Assembly (NCBI GenBank): GCA_963169055.1
Contig: CAUJFU010000037.1
Coordinates: 1 to 43,183, forward strand
DNA length: 43,183 nucleotides
Direction of reading: 5' to 3'
Source of the DNA: Myxococcota bacterium
GTDB lineage: Bacteria > Myxococcota_C > UBA6777
This document shows, piece after piece, positions 27,884 to 36,700 of this stretch (the first letter of the stretch is position 1; the number at the start of each line of letters is the position of its first letter). The notes under the pieces were generated by a model that was given only the letters and a program-made list of their open reading frames with translations, made no database searches and was not told the origin of the DNA. The position numbers and the translations under genes are program-made.

Positions 27884-27912
27884 TTGACAGGCCGTAGATG
27901 CCTGCTTAAAGA
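27884..27912 (+). promoter_or_regulatory. Candidate promoter of the moxR-bat operon
   Basis: TTGACA (27884-27889), a 17-base spacer and TAAAGA (27907-27912) lie 48 bases before the moxR ATG. The -35 box is perfect, the -10 box only partial. It is the best candidate in the queF-moxR gap, which otherwise holds repeat A and the palindrome. Confidence 0.45.
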
Positions 27913-27960
27913 ATCACGCTGCCGAAGCAAGAACGAAGCGATTACCCAAAGGAAGCAAAG

Positions 27961-28953
27961 ATGACAGAAAGCCGAACCACACGCGATATCCAAGAACAGA
28001 TCCGAGAAAAAAGTGAGTTCGTTCAGCGGCTCCGCCAAGCCATCGGCGAAGTGATCGTCGGTCAACAAGACCTTGTCGAACGCTTGCTTGTTGGTCTCCT
28101 TGCCAACGGGCATGTCCTCGTCGAAGGTGTCCCCGGACTCGCCAAAACCACCGTTGTCAAGGCCCTCGCGGATGCTTTGGATGCAAGCTTTCAGCGGCTC
28201 CAATTCACTCCCGATATGCTGCCTTCGGATATCCTTGGAACAGAGATCTACGAACAGCAAAAAGGTACTTTTTCGGTCAAAAAAGGACCGATCTTTGCGA
28301 ATATCATCCTTGCAGACGAGATCAACCGCGCTCCCTCCAAAGTCCAATCCGCCCTGCTCGAAGCCATGCAAGAGCGGCAAGTGACGATCGGGCACGAAAC
28401 CTTTGCTCTCCCCAGCCCTTTCCTTGTGATGGCGACACAAAACCCCATCGAACAAGAAGGCACCTATCCCCTCCCCGAGGCCCAAGTCGACCGCTTTATG
28501 CTCAAGCTCAACGTCACCTACCCCTCCAAAGACGACGAAAAAGCGATCATGCGGCGGATTGCACGCACAACCCCCAAAGCGACCGAATCTGTCGTACGCC
28601 CCGAAGAAATCCTTGCGGCCCGTGAACTGCTCAAAGAGATCCGCCTCGAAGATCGCCTCGAAGATTATATCGTCGATCTGATCGTGGCGACCCGTTCGCC
28701 CCAAGAATACGGACTCAACCTTGGGCGTTATATCCAATACGGCGCTTCGCCGCGTGGAACGATCTTTTTGCACCAAGCCGCCCGAGCGATGGCCTTTTTG
28801 CGCGGTCGTGACTACGTCATCCCCCAAGATGTCAAATCGATCGCCCCCGATATCTTGCGCCACCGCATCTTGCTTTCCTACGAAGCCGAAGCCGAAGACA
28901 TCAAAGCCGACGATATCATCCGCGAACTGCTCGAACAGATCGAGGTTCCCTGA
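27961..28953 (+). CDS. MoxR-family AAA+ ATPase
   Basis: Cytoplasmic AAA+ chaperone of the MoxR type, which typically remodels or activates vWA-domain proteins encoded beside it. Walker A is GVPGLAKT (56-63), Walker B IILADEINR (115-123), and the sensor region has MATQNPIEQEGTYPLPEAQ(L/V)DRF, a MoxR hallmark. Length 330 aa is standard. AAGGAAG precedes the ATG. The stop overlaps the start of the DUF58 gene by one base (TGATG), indicating translational coupling. It is the first gene of the Bat-type operon. Confidence 0.95.
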   Translation: MTESRTTRDIQEQIREKSEFVQRLRQAIGEVIVGQQDLVERLLVGLLANGHVLVEGVPGLAKTTVVKALADALDASFQRLQFTPDMLPSDILGTEIYEQQKGTFSVKKGPIFANIILADEINRAPSKVQSALLEAMQERQVTIGHETFALPSPFLVMATQNPIEQEGTYPLPEAQVDRFMLKLNVTYPSKDDEKAIMRRIARTTPKATESVVRPEEILAARELLKEIRLEDRLEDYIVDLIVATRSPQEYGLNLGRYIQYGASPRGTIFLHQAARAMAFLRGRDYVIPQDVKSIAPDILRHRILLSYEAEAEDIKADDIIRELLEQIEVP

Positions 28954-29837
28954 TGCTTTCCGAAGAACTCAAACAACAAATCAAACAGATCCATATCTAC
29001 ACTTCTTACCTCGTCAACGAGGCGATGGCTGGCGAGTATGCGTCGGCTTTTAAGGGGCGTGGGATGGAATTTGAAGAAGTGCGCGATTATCGCCCGGGCG
29101 ATGATATCCGCACGATCGATTGGAAAGTGACGGCCCGAACGGGCGCTCCCTACGTCAAACAACACCGCGAAGAACGCGAACTCACGATCTTTTTGATGGT
29201 CGATATGTCGGCTTCGGGTCGGTTCGGTTCGGGAAACAAGCTCAAGACCGAAGTGATGGCCGAGTTGGCGGCTGTGATGGCCTATCTTGCGAGCCGAAAC
29301 AACGACCGTGTCGGCATGATGCTGTTCACGACAGAAGTCGAGCGCTTTGTTCCCCCCAAAAAAGGCCGCGCCCATATCTGGCGGTTGATCCAAGAGATCC
29401 TCACCTTCCAACCCAAACACCAAGGGACGGATCTAGGCGGCGCACTCGAATATGCAGGACACCTTCTGCGCAAAAAAACGGTGCTGTTCCTGATATCTGA
29501 CTTTCTCGACACGCGCTACGAACACGCCCTCTCTCTTGCAAGCAAACGCCACGATATCACCGCGTTGCACGTCAGCGATCCTCGCGAGAGCGAACTGCCA
29601 AACGTCGGCCTGCTCGAACTCGAAGACGCAGAAACAGGAGAAGTGATGTTGGTGGATACCGCCGATGCTCGGGTTCGTGCGTATTTTCAGGCCCAAGCCA
29701 ACACACAACGCCAACGCACTCAAGCGATCTTACGACGGCTGGCTGTCGATGAAGTCCCGATCGACACCACACACTCTTTTGTCTTGCCGTTGATGCGGTA
29801 CCTACGACAACGCGAGCGTCGACGTGCGCGCAGCTAA
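28953..29837 (+). CDS. DUF58 / vWA-like protein
   Basis: The 294-aa protein has the DUF58 signature EFEEVRDYRPGDDIRTIDWKVTART, followed by a vWA-like fold whose first metal-site strand is FLMVDMSASGRF. There is no signal peptide or membrane helix, as in the short DUF58 proteins that follow moxR. These proteins are thought to be MoxR clients or adaptors; molecular role unproven. The ATG overlaps the moxR stop. Confidence 0.93.
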   Translation: MLSEELKQQIKQIHIYTSYLVNEAMAGEYASAFKGRGMEFEEVRDYRPGDDIRTIDWKVTARTGAPYVKQHREERELTIFLMVDMSASGRFGSGNKLKTEVMAELAAVMAYLASRNNDRVGMMLFTTEVERFVPPKKGRAHIWRLIQEILTFQPKHQGTDLGGALEYAGHLLRKKTVLFLISDFLDTRYEHALSLASKRHDITALHVSDPRESELPNVGLLELEDAETGEVMLVDTADARVRAYFQAQANTQRQRTQAILRRLAVDEVPIDTTHSFVLPLMRYLRQRERRRARS

Positions 29838-29853
29838 AGACCAACGCATGGTG

Positions 29854-29889
29854 TTGCAACGTCTGCGTTCGCCCGATGCACACGGGTTC
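29854..29889 (+). repeat. 36-nt direct repeat, unit 1
   Basis: TTGCAACGTCTGCGTTCGCC followed by CGATGCACACGGGTTC recurs at 29928-29963 with one base changed. Only two units are present, separated by 38 bases, in the gap between the DUF58 gene and the next operon gene. Confidence 0.75.
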
Positions 29890-29927
29890 CCGTTTTGCGT
29901 GCGCGCAAGAACCACCTTCACCTCTGT

Positions 29928-29963
29928 TTGCAACGTCTGCATTCGCCCGATGCACACGGGTTC
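29928..29963 (+). repeat. 36-nt direct repeat, unit 2
   Basis: Identical to unit 1 (29854-29889) except A for G at the fourteenth base. It ends 82 bases before the ATG of the DUF4381-like gene, so it would lie in that gene's leader or in an intra-operon regulatory gap. Confidence 0.75.
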
Positions 29964-30045
29964 AAGGGGACCGTAACAAAGCGGGGATTTTTTCAACGGC
30001 GTCACTTCTCTCAAGAAATGCTTCTCAAACGGAGCGAGAATCGCG

Positions 30046-31230
30046 ATGTGGATCACCCTGTTTTATTTGCTTTTTGTCTCGCTTTTGGGCGTCTCGTTTG
30101 GCGCGATCTTCGCGTGGTGGGCGGGTGGCCTTTTTGCATCTGTGGCGCTGCTGTTGGCGCTTCCGCTCGAAAGAGCTTTGCGGATATCTTTGCGCATTGG
30201 AAGATTGCCCATCGCTGCGCTGATCCCGATGGTTTGGCTTGGCCTTGTGATCGGAACAGCTCTCTACGAAGCCCAAGACGCCCAAGTGACGGCCCGCCAA
30301 CGCACAGAAGCTCCCTTGCGCGCTCCCCTCGAAGCCTCTGCTTGGGTCGATCGCACTACTCTTCGCGTGGAAAAAGACACCCTGCGTTATACCGTCTTGA
30401 TACGCCATGCCAAGGCACTCAAGCCGCGCCTGCCCAAGATCACCGAACATCCGACCTTTCACGGCCATTTTTTGATGCCCGCCGAGCATCCGCCAAAGAT
30501 CACGCAAAATCCCGAATCTGACGGCACAATCACGCACCGTTGGATCGTTACGCTGATGGCTGTTGCAACAGGACCACTTGATACGCCCCGATTCACCGTC
30601 CATTACAACCACAACGGCAAACCCCACGAAGTGATCATCCCCTCTATCGCCATCGAAGCCACCGAGATCGAAAAGCCCAACATTCTGCTCGCGGGTTTGC
30701 GCCCAGCCAAGCCCCCCACTCTCCCCGAAAAGCCCGACCTCCAAGTCTCTTGGGCATGGTTGGGAGGCACAGGTGGAGGATTGCTTGCGCTGTTGCTTTT
30801 GGGCCTGTGGTTTCGCCAACGCAGTCTGCGCCCCGAACCTCCCCGCCCACCGCATGAATGGTTTGCTCAGGCTTTTCAATCCCTCCAAGCCCAACAACTC
30901 CTCGAACAAGGAAAAGAAAAAGCCTATTACTTCGCATTATCCGAGCTTTTCCGTGGATACCTAGAACGTCGATTCGATTTCCCCGCTCTCGAAAGCACCA
31001 CCGAAGAGATCGTTTTGTGGGGCAAGGCCAACGATGCCCTCTCCCAAGAAACCTACAAAGATATCCGACGCCTTTTGCAATGGATGGATCAGATCAAGTT
31101 TGCAGGCGCCACCGCTTCGCCCGAAGAACGCGAAGAGATGGATCACCGTATGCACAGCGTCATCCGCCGCACTCTCCCAAGCCCCGAAACATCGGCCACT
31201 TCCACCACTCCCTCTCGGGCGGATGCTTAA
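30046..31230 (+). CDS. Bat-operon membrane protein, DUF4381-like
   Basis: The 394-aa protein has two or three N-terminal hydrophobic segments (about 3-75), a periplasmic-type beta-rich region, another membrane helix (near GGLLALLLLGLWF) and a cytoplasmic tail. The tail holds SELFRGYLERRFDFPALESTTEEI, the helical pattern found in DUF4381 and BatD C-termini. Genes for such proteins usually sit between DUF58 and batA, exactly as here. GGAGCGAG lies upstream of the ATG. The N-terminal membrane segments are more than usual for DUF4381. Role inferred: part of the membrane assembly served by MoxR. Confidence 0.8.
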   Translation: MWITLFYLLFVSLLGVSFGAIFAWWAGGLFASVALLLALPLERALRISLRIGRLPIAALIPMVWLGLVIGTALYEAQDAQVTARQRTEAPLRAPLEASAWVDRTTLRVEKDTLRYTVLIRHAKALKPRLPKITEHPTFHGHFLMPAEHPPKITQNPESDGTITHRWIVTLMAVATGPLDTPRFTVHYNHNGKPHEVIIPSIAIEATEIEKPNILLAGLRPAKPPTLPEKPDLQVSWAWLGGTGGGLLALLLLGLWFRQRSLRPEPPRPPHEWFAQAFQSLQAQQLLEQGKEKAYYFALSELFRGYLERRFDFPALESTTEEIVLWGKANDALSQETYKDIRRLLQWMDQIKFAGATASPEEREEMDHRMHSVIRRTLPSPETSATSTTPSRADA

Positions 31231-31248
31231 CGCGGAGATTTTGTTTTG

Positions 31249-32508
31249 ATGAACGGCTTTCGATTTGCTTACCCTTGGATCTTTGCACTTCTCCCGATCT
31301 GGCTGATGCTGTTGTGGTGGATACATCGCCAACATCGCAAACGTGTAAGCCTGCGCTTTTCTTCTCTGCACGCCCTCCAAGGCGCTCCCGTCGGGCTACG
31401 CACTCGACTGGCCCGCGTCCTTCCTACAACGTTGCGCGGTATGGCCCTTCTGCTCGGCCTGATCGCTCTAGCGCGGCCCCAAAGCGTAGTGCGCAAACAA
31501 TGGTTTGAATCCACAGGCGTCGATATCGTTCTATCACTCGATACTTCGGGCAGTATGAAGATCATCGACATGGACACGCGTGGCGGTCTTGTCCAAGATC
31601 TCCACCGACAACTTACCAACCAAGGTGTCCTCGACTTTGGCACGGCACGCGCCGACGCGATGGATCGCCTTGATGTGGTCAAAACCGTCGCCCAAGAATT
31701 CATCCGAAAACGCAAAGGTGATCGCCTCTCCCTTGTAATCTTTGGAACCGAAGCACGCACTCTTTGCCCCCTTACGCACGATCTCAGCGCAGCCTCCAGC
31801 CTTTTAACGGATATCCAGATCGGCATCGTTGGCGAGATGACCGACCTCCAAAAAGGCATCGAGTTCGGACTCAAGCGCCTCGTCGGTCTCACGGTCGAAG
31901 ATGTCCTAGACATGGCCAAAACCCGTTCCAAAGACTACATCCTCGAACAGATCCGCACCCGCAAAGCCTCCTTCCTTTTTGATGCCAAAACCGAAGCCCT
32001 GCTCCAACAAGCCAAGATCGACAAAACCATCCTTGAGGCGATGCGCGCCCGCAAACCCCGCTCTCAAATCCTGATCCTGCTCACCGACGGAAAGCACACC
32101 GCCAAAGAAGGCTCGGAAGGCCGCGAAGATGTCCTGCGCGCCGCCCGCGAAGCCGCCCTCTACAAGGTCAAGATCTACACTATCGGCATCGGTAGCAAAC
32201 AAGCCTACACCTTCCTACGCATCAAACGCAGCGGACGTGACAACGTCGTTCGCTTCCCTAGTGACTCCTACGACGAGGACTTGATGCAAGAGATCGCCAA
32301 GATCACAGGCGGACGCTTCTTTGCCGCGCAAGATCGCAACGCACTCCAACAGGTGTACAACGATATCAACAAGCTCGAACCCAACCGCTTTAAGGTTCAT
32401 CAATGGGACGAAACCCAAGAACGCTATCTGTGGTTTCTGTTGCCCTTGCTCGGCCTGCTCGCTCTCGAACTCCTGCTCGGCGCAACGCTGTTGCGACGCA
32501 TCCCTTAA
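31249..32508 (+). CDS. batA: BatA-like vWA membrane protein with inserted helical module
   Basis: The protein (419 aa) has an N-terminal membrane region (FAYPWIFALLPIWLMLLWW and a second helix), a vWA domain, and a C-terminal helix (YLWFLLPLLGLLALELLL). Metal-site motifs are LDTSGSM, GEMTDLQKG and ILLTDGKHT. Two segments are extra compared with ordinary BatA proteins: about 30 residues after DTSGSM, and about 58 residues (213-270) between the Thr motif helix and ILILLTDG. The latter is described separately. The ATG at 31249 follows GGAG; the track starts one codon earlier at TTG. It lies 18 bases after the previous gene and 18 before batB. Probable MoxR client in the cytoplasmic membrane. Confidence 0.9.
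   Translation: MNGFRFAYPWIFALLPIWLMLLWWIHRQHRKRVSLRFSSLHALQGAPVGLRTRLARVLPTTLRGMALLLGLIALARPQSVVRKQWFESTGVDIVLSLDTSGSMKIIDMDTRGGLVQDLHRQLTNQGVLDFGTARADAMDRLDVVKTVAQEFIRKRKGDRLSLVIFGTEARTLCPLTHDLSAASSLLTDIQIGIVGEMTDLQKGIEFGLKRLVGLTVEDVLDMAKTRSKDYILEQIRTRKASFLFDAKTEALLQQAKIDKTILEAMRARKPRSQILILLTDGKHTAKEGSEGREDVLRAAREAALYKVKIYTIGIGSKQAYTFLRIKRSGRDNVVRFPSDSYDEDLMQEIAKITGGRFFAAQDRNALQQVYNDINKLEPNRFKVHQWDETQERYLWFLLPLLGLLALELLLGATLLRRIP
31885..32058 (+). other. Helical module inserted in the BatA vWA domain
   Basis: The 58 residues read GLTVEDVLDMA..., ILEQIRTRKASF, ALLQQAKIDKTILEAM. The pattern of LTxxDV, IxxxI, F and (A/G)(V/I)(S/D)xxxIxAM resembles a short helical module found in many exported or lipid-anchored bacterial proteins (for example MTNxDVIxLVKAGLS..). 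Here it interrupts the vWA fold just before the strand ending in TDGK, near the metal-binding face. Confidence 0.6.
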
Positions 32509-32526
32509 AGCGGAAAGGACGCCCTG

Positions 32527-33708
32527 ATGACGCAACACAAACTTCACCCTACCCCGACAAAAGACCCGATTTCTCCCGTCCTTCCGCCCTCCGCAACATG
32601 GGTGATGATCGGTGTTTTGTTTGCTTTGCTTTGTCCGCTCAGTTTGCTGCTTGACTTCCATACGCAGGTCGCCCGTTTTCTGTTGCCAGAGATCCATCTG
32701 GCCCGTGCTTGGGTGCTTGCGCTGCTTTGGTTGCTCCCTGCTGTCGGCCTATTTTTGCAGCAAGCCCGCCGCGCACGTATGCAACGCCTCTCTCAGATGG
32801 CGAGTCCGCACACGCTCCAAAACCTGCTCCGCCATTACAGCCCCGGGCGCATCCGCTTGAAGGGATGGCTGCTTGGGATGGGTGCGGCCTTCTTCCTGAT
32901 CTCGTGGGCAGGCCCACAATGGGGAACCCGCGTCCGACTGATCCAACGCAAAGGGATCGATGTGGTCGTTGCCATCGACGTTTCCGAAAGTATGCTTGCA
33001 CGCGATATCCCCTCAGCCACAGGGCAGCGCAAACAACGCCGCCTCGATCTCGCCCGTCGCAAGGTGCGCTACTTGATGGATGCCCTCGCAGGCGAACGCA
33101 TCGGCATCGTCGCCTTTTCTGGAAAACCCGTCACACTTTGCCCACTCACCAGCGATTACAACACCTGCGCGCTTTGGCTCGACGACTTTGACCCCAGCCT
33201 GATCCCCTACAGCGGAACCGCCCTCGCAAGCAGCCTCCAACACGCCATCCCCATGTTCGCCACCAGCGGCATGAATTCACGCGCCCTCTTCTTGATCACC
33301 GATGGCGACGATCACGAAAAAAATACCCTGCAAGCCGCCAAAGAAGCCAAAAAGCAAGGCATCCGCATCTACGCCCTCGGCATCGGCTCCACCGAAGAAG
33401 TGACGCTCGATCCCCGCGACCTTCCCCCACCTCCCGCAGGTCAAGCACCCGATCCTCGCCCGATCGTCACTCGGCTCAACGAAAAACTCTTGCAACAGAT
33501 CGCCCAAGAAACCACCGGCCTTTATCGACACGCCGAAGCCAGTCAACGCGATATCCGCCAATTGTTTGAACACGCCACCCAAACCCTCGAAGCCCGCACA
33601 CAAAAAAGCCGCCGCCAAGTCTTTCGCGAAGAGCGCTTCCCTCTTTTTCTCGGCTTGGGACTGCTTTTGCTCCTCGTCGATATCAGTCTGCGCGAACGGA
33701 GAAGTTAA
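32527..33708 (+). CDS. batB: BatB-like vWA membrane protein
   Basis: The 393-aa protein has two N-terminal membrane segments, a further helix (about 115-130), a vWA domain and a C-terminal helix (FPLFLGLGLLLLLVDISL). The metal-site motifs are intact: AIDVSESML, YSGTALASS and LITDGDDHE. The DVSESM form is the usual BatB variant. AAAGGA lies 8 bases before the ATG. The next gene starts 2 bases after the stop, so translation is coupled. Expected to pair with BatA in the membrane. Confidence 0.92.
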   Translation: MTQHKLHPTPTKDPISPVLPPSATWVMIGVLFALLCPLSLLLDFHTQVARFLLPEIHLARAWVLALLWLLPAVGLFLQQARRARMQRLSQMASPHTLQNLLRHYSPGRIRLKGWLLGMGAAFFLISWAGPQWGTRVRLIQRKGIDVVVAIDVSESMLARDIPSATGQRKQRRLDLARRKVRYLMDALAGERIGIVAFSGKPVTLCPLTSDYNTCALWLDDFDPSLIPYSGTALASSLQHAIPMFATSGMNSRALFLITDGDDHEKNTLQAAKEAKKQGIRIYALGIGSTEEVTLDPRDLPPPPAGQAPDPRPIVTRLNEKLLQQIAQETTGLYRHAEASQRDIRQLFEHATQTLEARTQKSRRQVFREERFPLFLGLGLLLLLVDISLRERRS

Positions 33709-33710
33709 CC

Positions 33711-36700
33711 ATGCCTTCGATCCAACCCCGCCCCATCGCTCTTTTCACGCGCACTCTCCGCCTTTGTGGGTTGCTCTCTGCTGTGTTTTTTCTTTCCGCT
33801 TGTGAGCAGCTTCCTTGGACCCAACAGAACCAACAAAACGAGCGTTTCTTGCGGCATCAAGAAGGGCTTCAATCTTACAAAGAAGCCCGATTTCTCGACG
33901 CACAACGCATCTTCCTCGATCTTCAAAGCAAGCAGCCCGAAAGCCGCTTGTTGATGTTCAACCTTGGCGCGGTGTACTTGCAGATCGCCAAGCAAGAGAA
34001 AAAAGCTGAAGCACGCCAGCCTTTGCTTGAAAAATCCGAAAAAATGCTCAAAGCGGCCCTCGACAAAAGCAGCGCAAGCATCCGCCAAAAAGCGCACTAC
34101 AACCTCGGCCTGCTCTACACAGAAAAGAAACAATACGAAGAAGCCCTCTTCCACTTTTCAAACGCCAACCAACTCGCACGCAAAACCCTCAAAGAACCTG
34201 ACGCAGACGCCGAAAAAAACCAAGAACTCCTGTCGATGTTGCTCCGACAACGCAAACGAGAGCAACAAAAACTCAGCAGCAGCCGCGTCTTTCGCTATGA
34301 AGAAAAAGTCTTTCGATTGCACGCCAAGCAACCCACCGCTGATCCACATCACCACCTTGCACTCCAAGGCGTCTTTGTCCACGAAACCACCCAAACACGC
34401 GTGATCCTCTCGGGCTATCCGACCTCCGAACAACAATGGCAACTGCGCTTTGTTCCCGTCCATTCGGGCAAATGGCGCTACACCATCCAAACCATCCAAC
34501 AAAAACGCCCTGATGGCTCGACGACACGCCTCGACACTTCGCTCCACGACCAAGGTCTCTTCCAAGTCTTGCCTTCTGCTCGACCCGGCCAACTGATCGT
34601 CTCGACCGACAACCCCGCACGTTTCGCGTGGAAAAAGCCTGAAGAAGCCAAAGATCTCACCAAAAAGAAAAAAAACACCCCCTCTCCCAACAACCCCAAG
34701 CCATCGGCCTCTTCAAACACCCCCAAACCACCCAGTCCAAACAAAGAGGCCGCTTCGGGCAAAGAAGCTGACAAAAAACAACCGCAGATCGCCAAAGATG
34801 AGCGCATCCTTGTCTGGCGTGGCCTTGCGGTAGAAAACTTGTTCTCTGCGACACTTCAAGACAAAGATTTCGACGCACACCTGCGACTCTTTGAAGCCCT
34901 TCAACTCAATGGAATCTTACTTTCCATCGATCTCGACAACCTTTTTGTGATCTCCCAAGGACAAGCACGCCCCGAGCAAGCTGCTTGGCAACGTTTGCAA
35001 AAGCGCCTCACCGAGATGCAAAAAAATCCCCTCCACACATGGGCTTTTATCCTGAATCTTCGCACACGCCACGCCCATCCCTCCGCGATCTGGAGTGCGA
35101 TCTTGTCACATACCCACGCTCGCCTCGCCCATACCCACGCCATCTGGTCCTTGCGCGATCTGCCTTCAACCCTCCAAACACAAACCCACGCATGGCTCGT
35201 CGCCCACGATCCCTACGCCCAACCCATCGCATGGCCGCGCTTCCCCAAAGAACTGCTCTCCAAGCTGATCGCTCTCCATGCCACCAAAGCCCCCACCACT
35301 CGGCCTTCCCCACAAACCAACAACACCAAAGACCCCAAACCATCGAACAAGCCACGCCTTCGCGATGTTCTTCACACCTACGAACAAGACGAGATGGCGA
35401 TGATGATGCGCCCCGAGGTGATGACACCTTGGCTTGTCGAACTCCCCATCCACGAAAAACTCGATCCCAAGGCATTTTTGCAAACGTGGTGGCGCCGCTA
35501 TCTTACAGGCATCCACACCACCCTGCGCTTTCCTCGCCCTCTTCGCAAAAACGAGATCGACACCCTCCACACATGGCTCCAAAAAGCCGCCTCCCAAGAA
35601 GAACTTCCCCCTCATCCTGATGCCTCTGCACCGACCTCTCGCCCTGCCGCTCAAACCTCCGCAGCATCCGCTGTTTCCAAAACCACATCTCAAACCTCCG
35701 CAGCATCCGCAACATCCAAACCTACCGCTCAAACCTCCGCATCATCCGCAACATCCAAACCCGTCTCTCAGCCTGTTTTCGCCAAAGACGATCTCTCACG
35801 ACCCTTCCTTCATGCTCACATCTTGCGCATGCGATGGGAACGATTTCTTGCCACCATCGATCTTCACGAATATCTCCGACCCGATCCGATCCCTGCGCGT
35901 GTCCCCGATTATGCGGCTTTGGCAAAACGCCCCCCCCAACAAATCAACGCCCAATCGATCCCTTGGCGCACCGTCCCCATGTACGGTTATGTTGCCACCA
36001 ACGGGCTGACCACGTTGTATATGCCCCCTCCACAGCGCACCGAAAAACCACCCAAGATCCAATGGAAACAATACAAACTCGATCTCGACTTTGTTTGGTA
36101 CAACGCGCAAACAGGAAAATTTTTGGAGACCCAAAAACTTCGTCAAGTGACGGGGCTTGAGATCACCCATCCCAAAGAAGAAGCGCACATCGCCAAAGTG
36201 ATGATCGCCGATCATCCCGCACACACGGCATATACCGTCCATCTTCCGCACAAATCAACGTACCTCGAATCGCCCACCCCGCTGCATCTCCAAGCATGGG
36301 AGATCGCGATCACTCCACCCAAGCGACCGACCTTTCGCGTTCCCTTCTTGCGAACCTCCCACGGTTGGGTGGCGCGTTTTCGCCCTGATCAGCCCGGTTT
36401 ATGGACTTTTCAGATCCACCACCAAAACAAACCACCCAAAGGCGATCTCGGCCTGATCAGCCGCTTGAAAGTGATGCCATCCACCCTTCCTGCTGCGATA
36501 TCCGCACACCCCAAAGCACCGCGTTTTCTTGTCGCAGGAGATGCACCCTTTTTCTTTTACGCTCGCCGTGAAGATGCCCTGCTCACCCGCCCCGAAAGCC
36601 TCGCCGCCTTCAAGCAGCGCATCCAACAGCTCCGTCAAAGCGATCCTGCCCTCACCGTCGTGATCACACGACTTCCTTCGTTTGCTTGGTCGCCTGCCTC

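Noticed and set aside
27844-28863. 339-aa minus-strand ORF
   Set aside because: Antisense to moxR; no start signals or motifs of its own.
29854-29963. CRISPR-like pattern (36-nt repeat, 38-nt spacer, 36-nt repeat)
   Set aside because: Only two units, no leader and no cas genes in the window; reported as a direct repeat instead.
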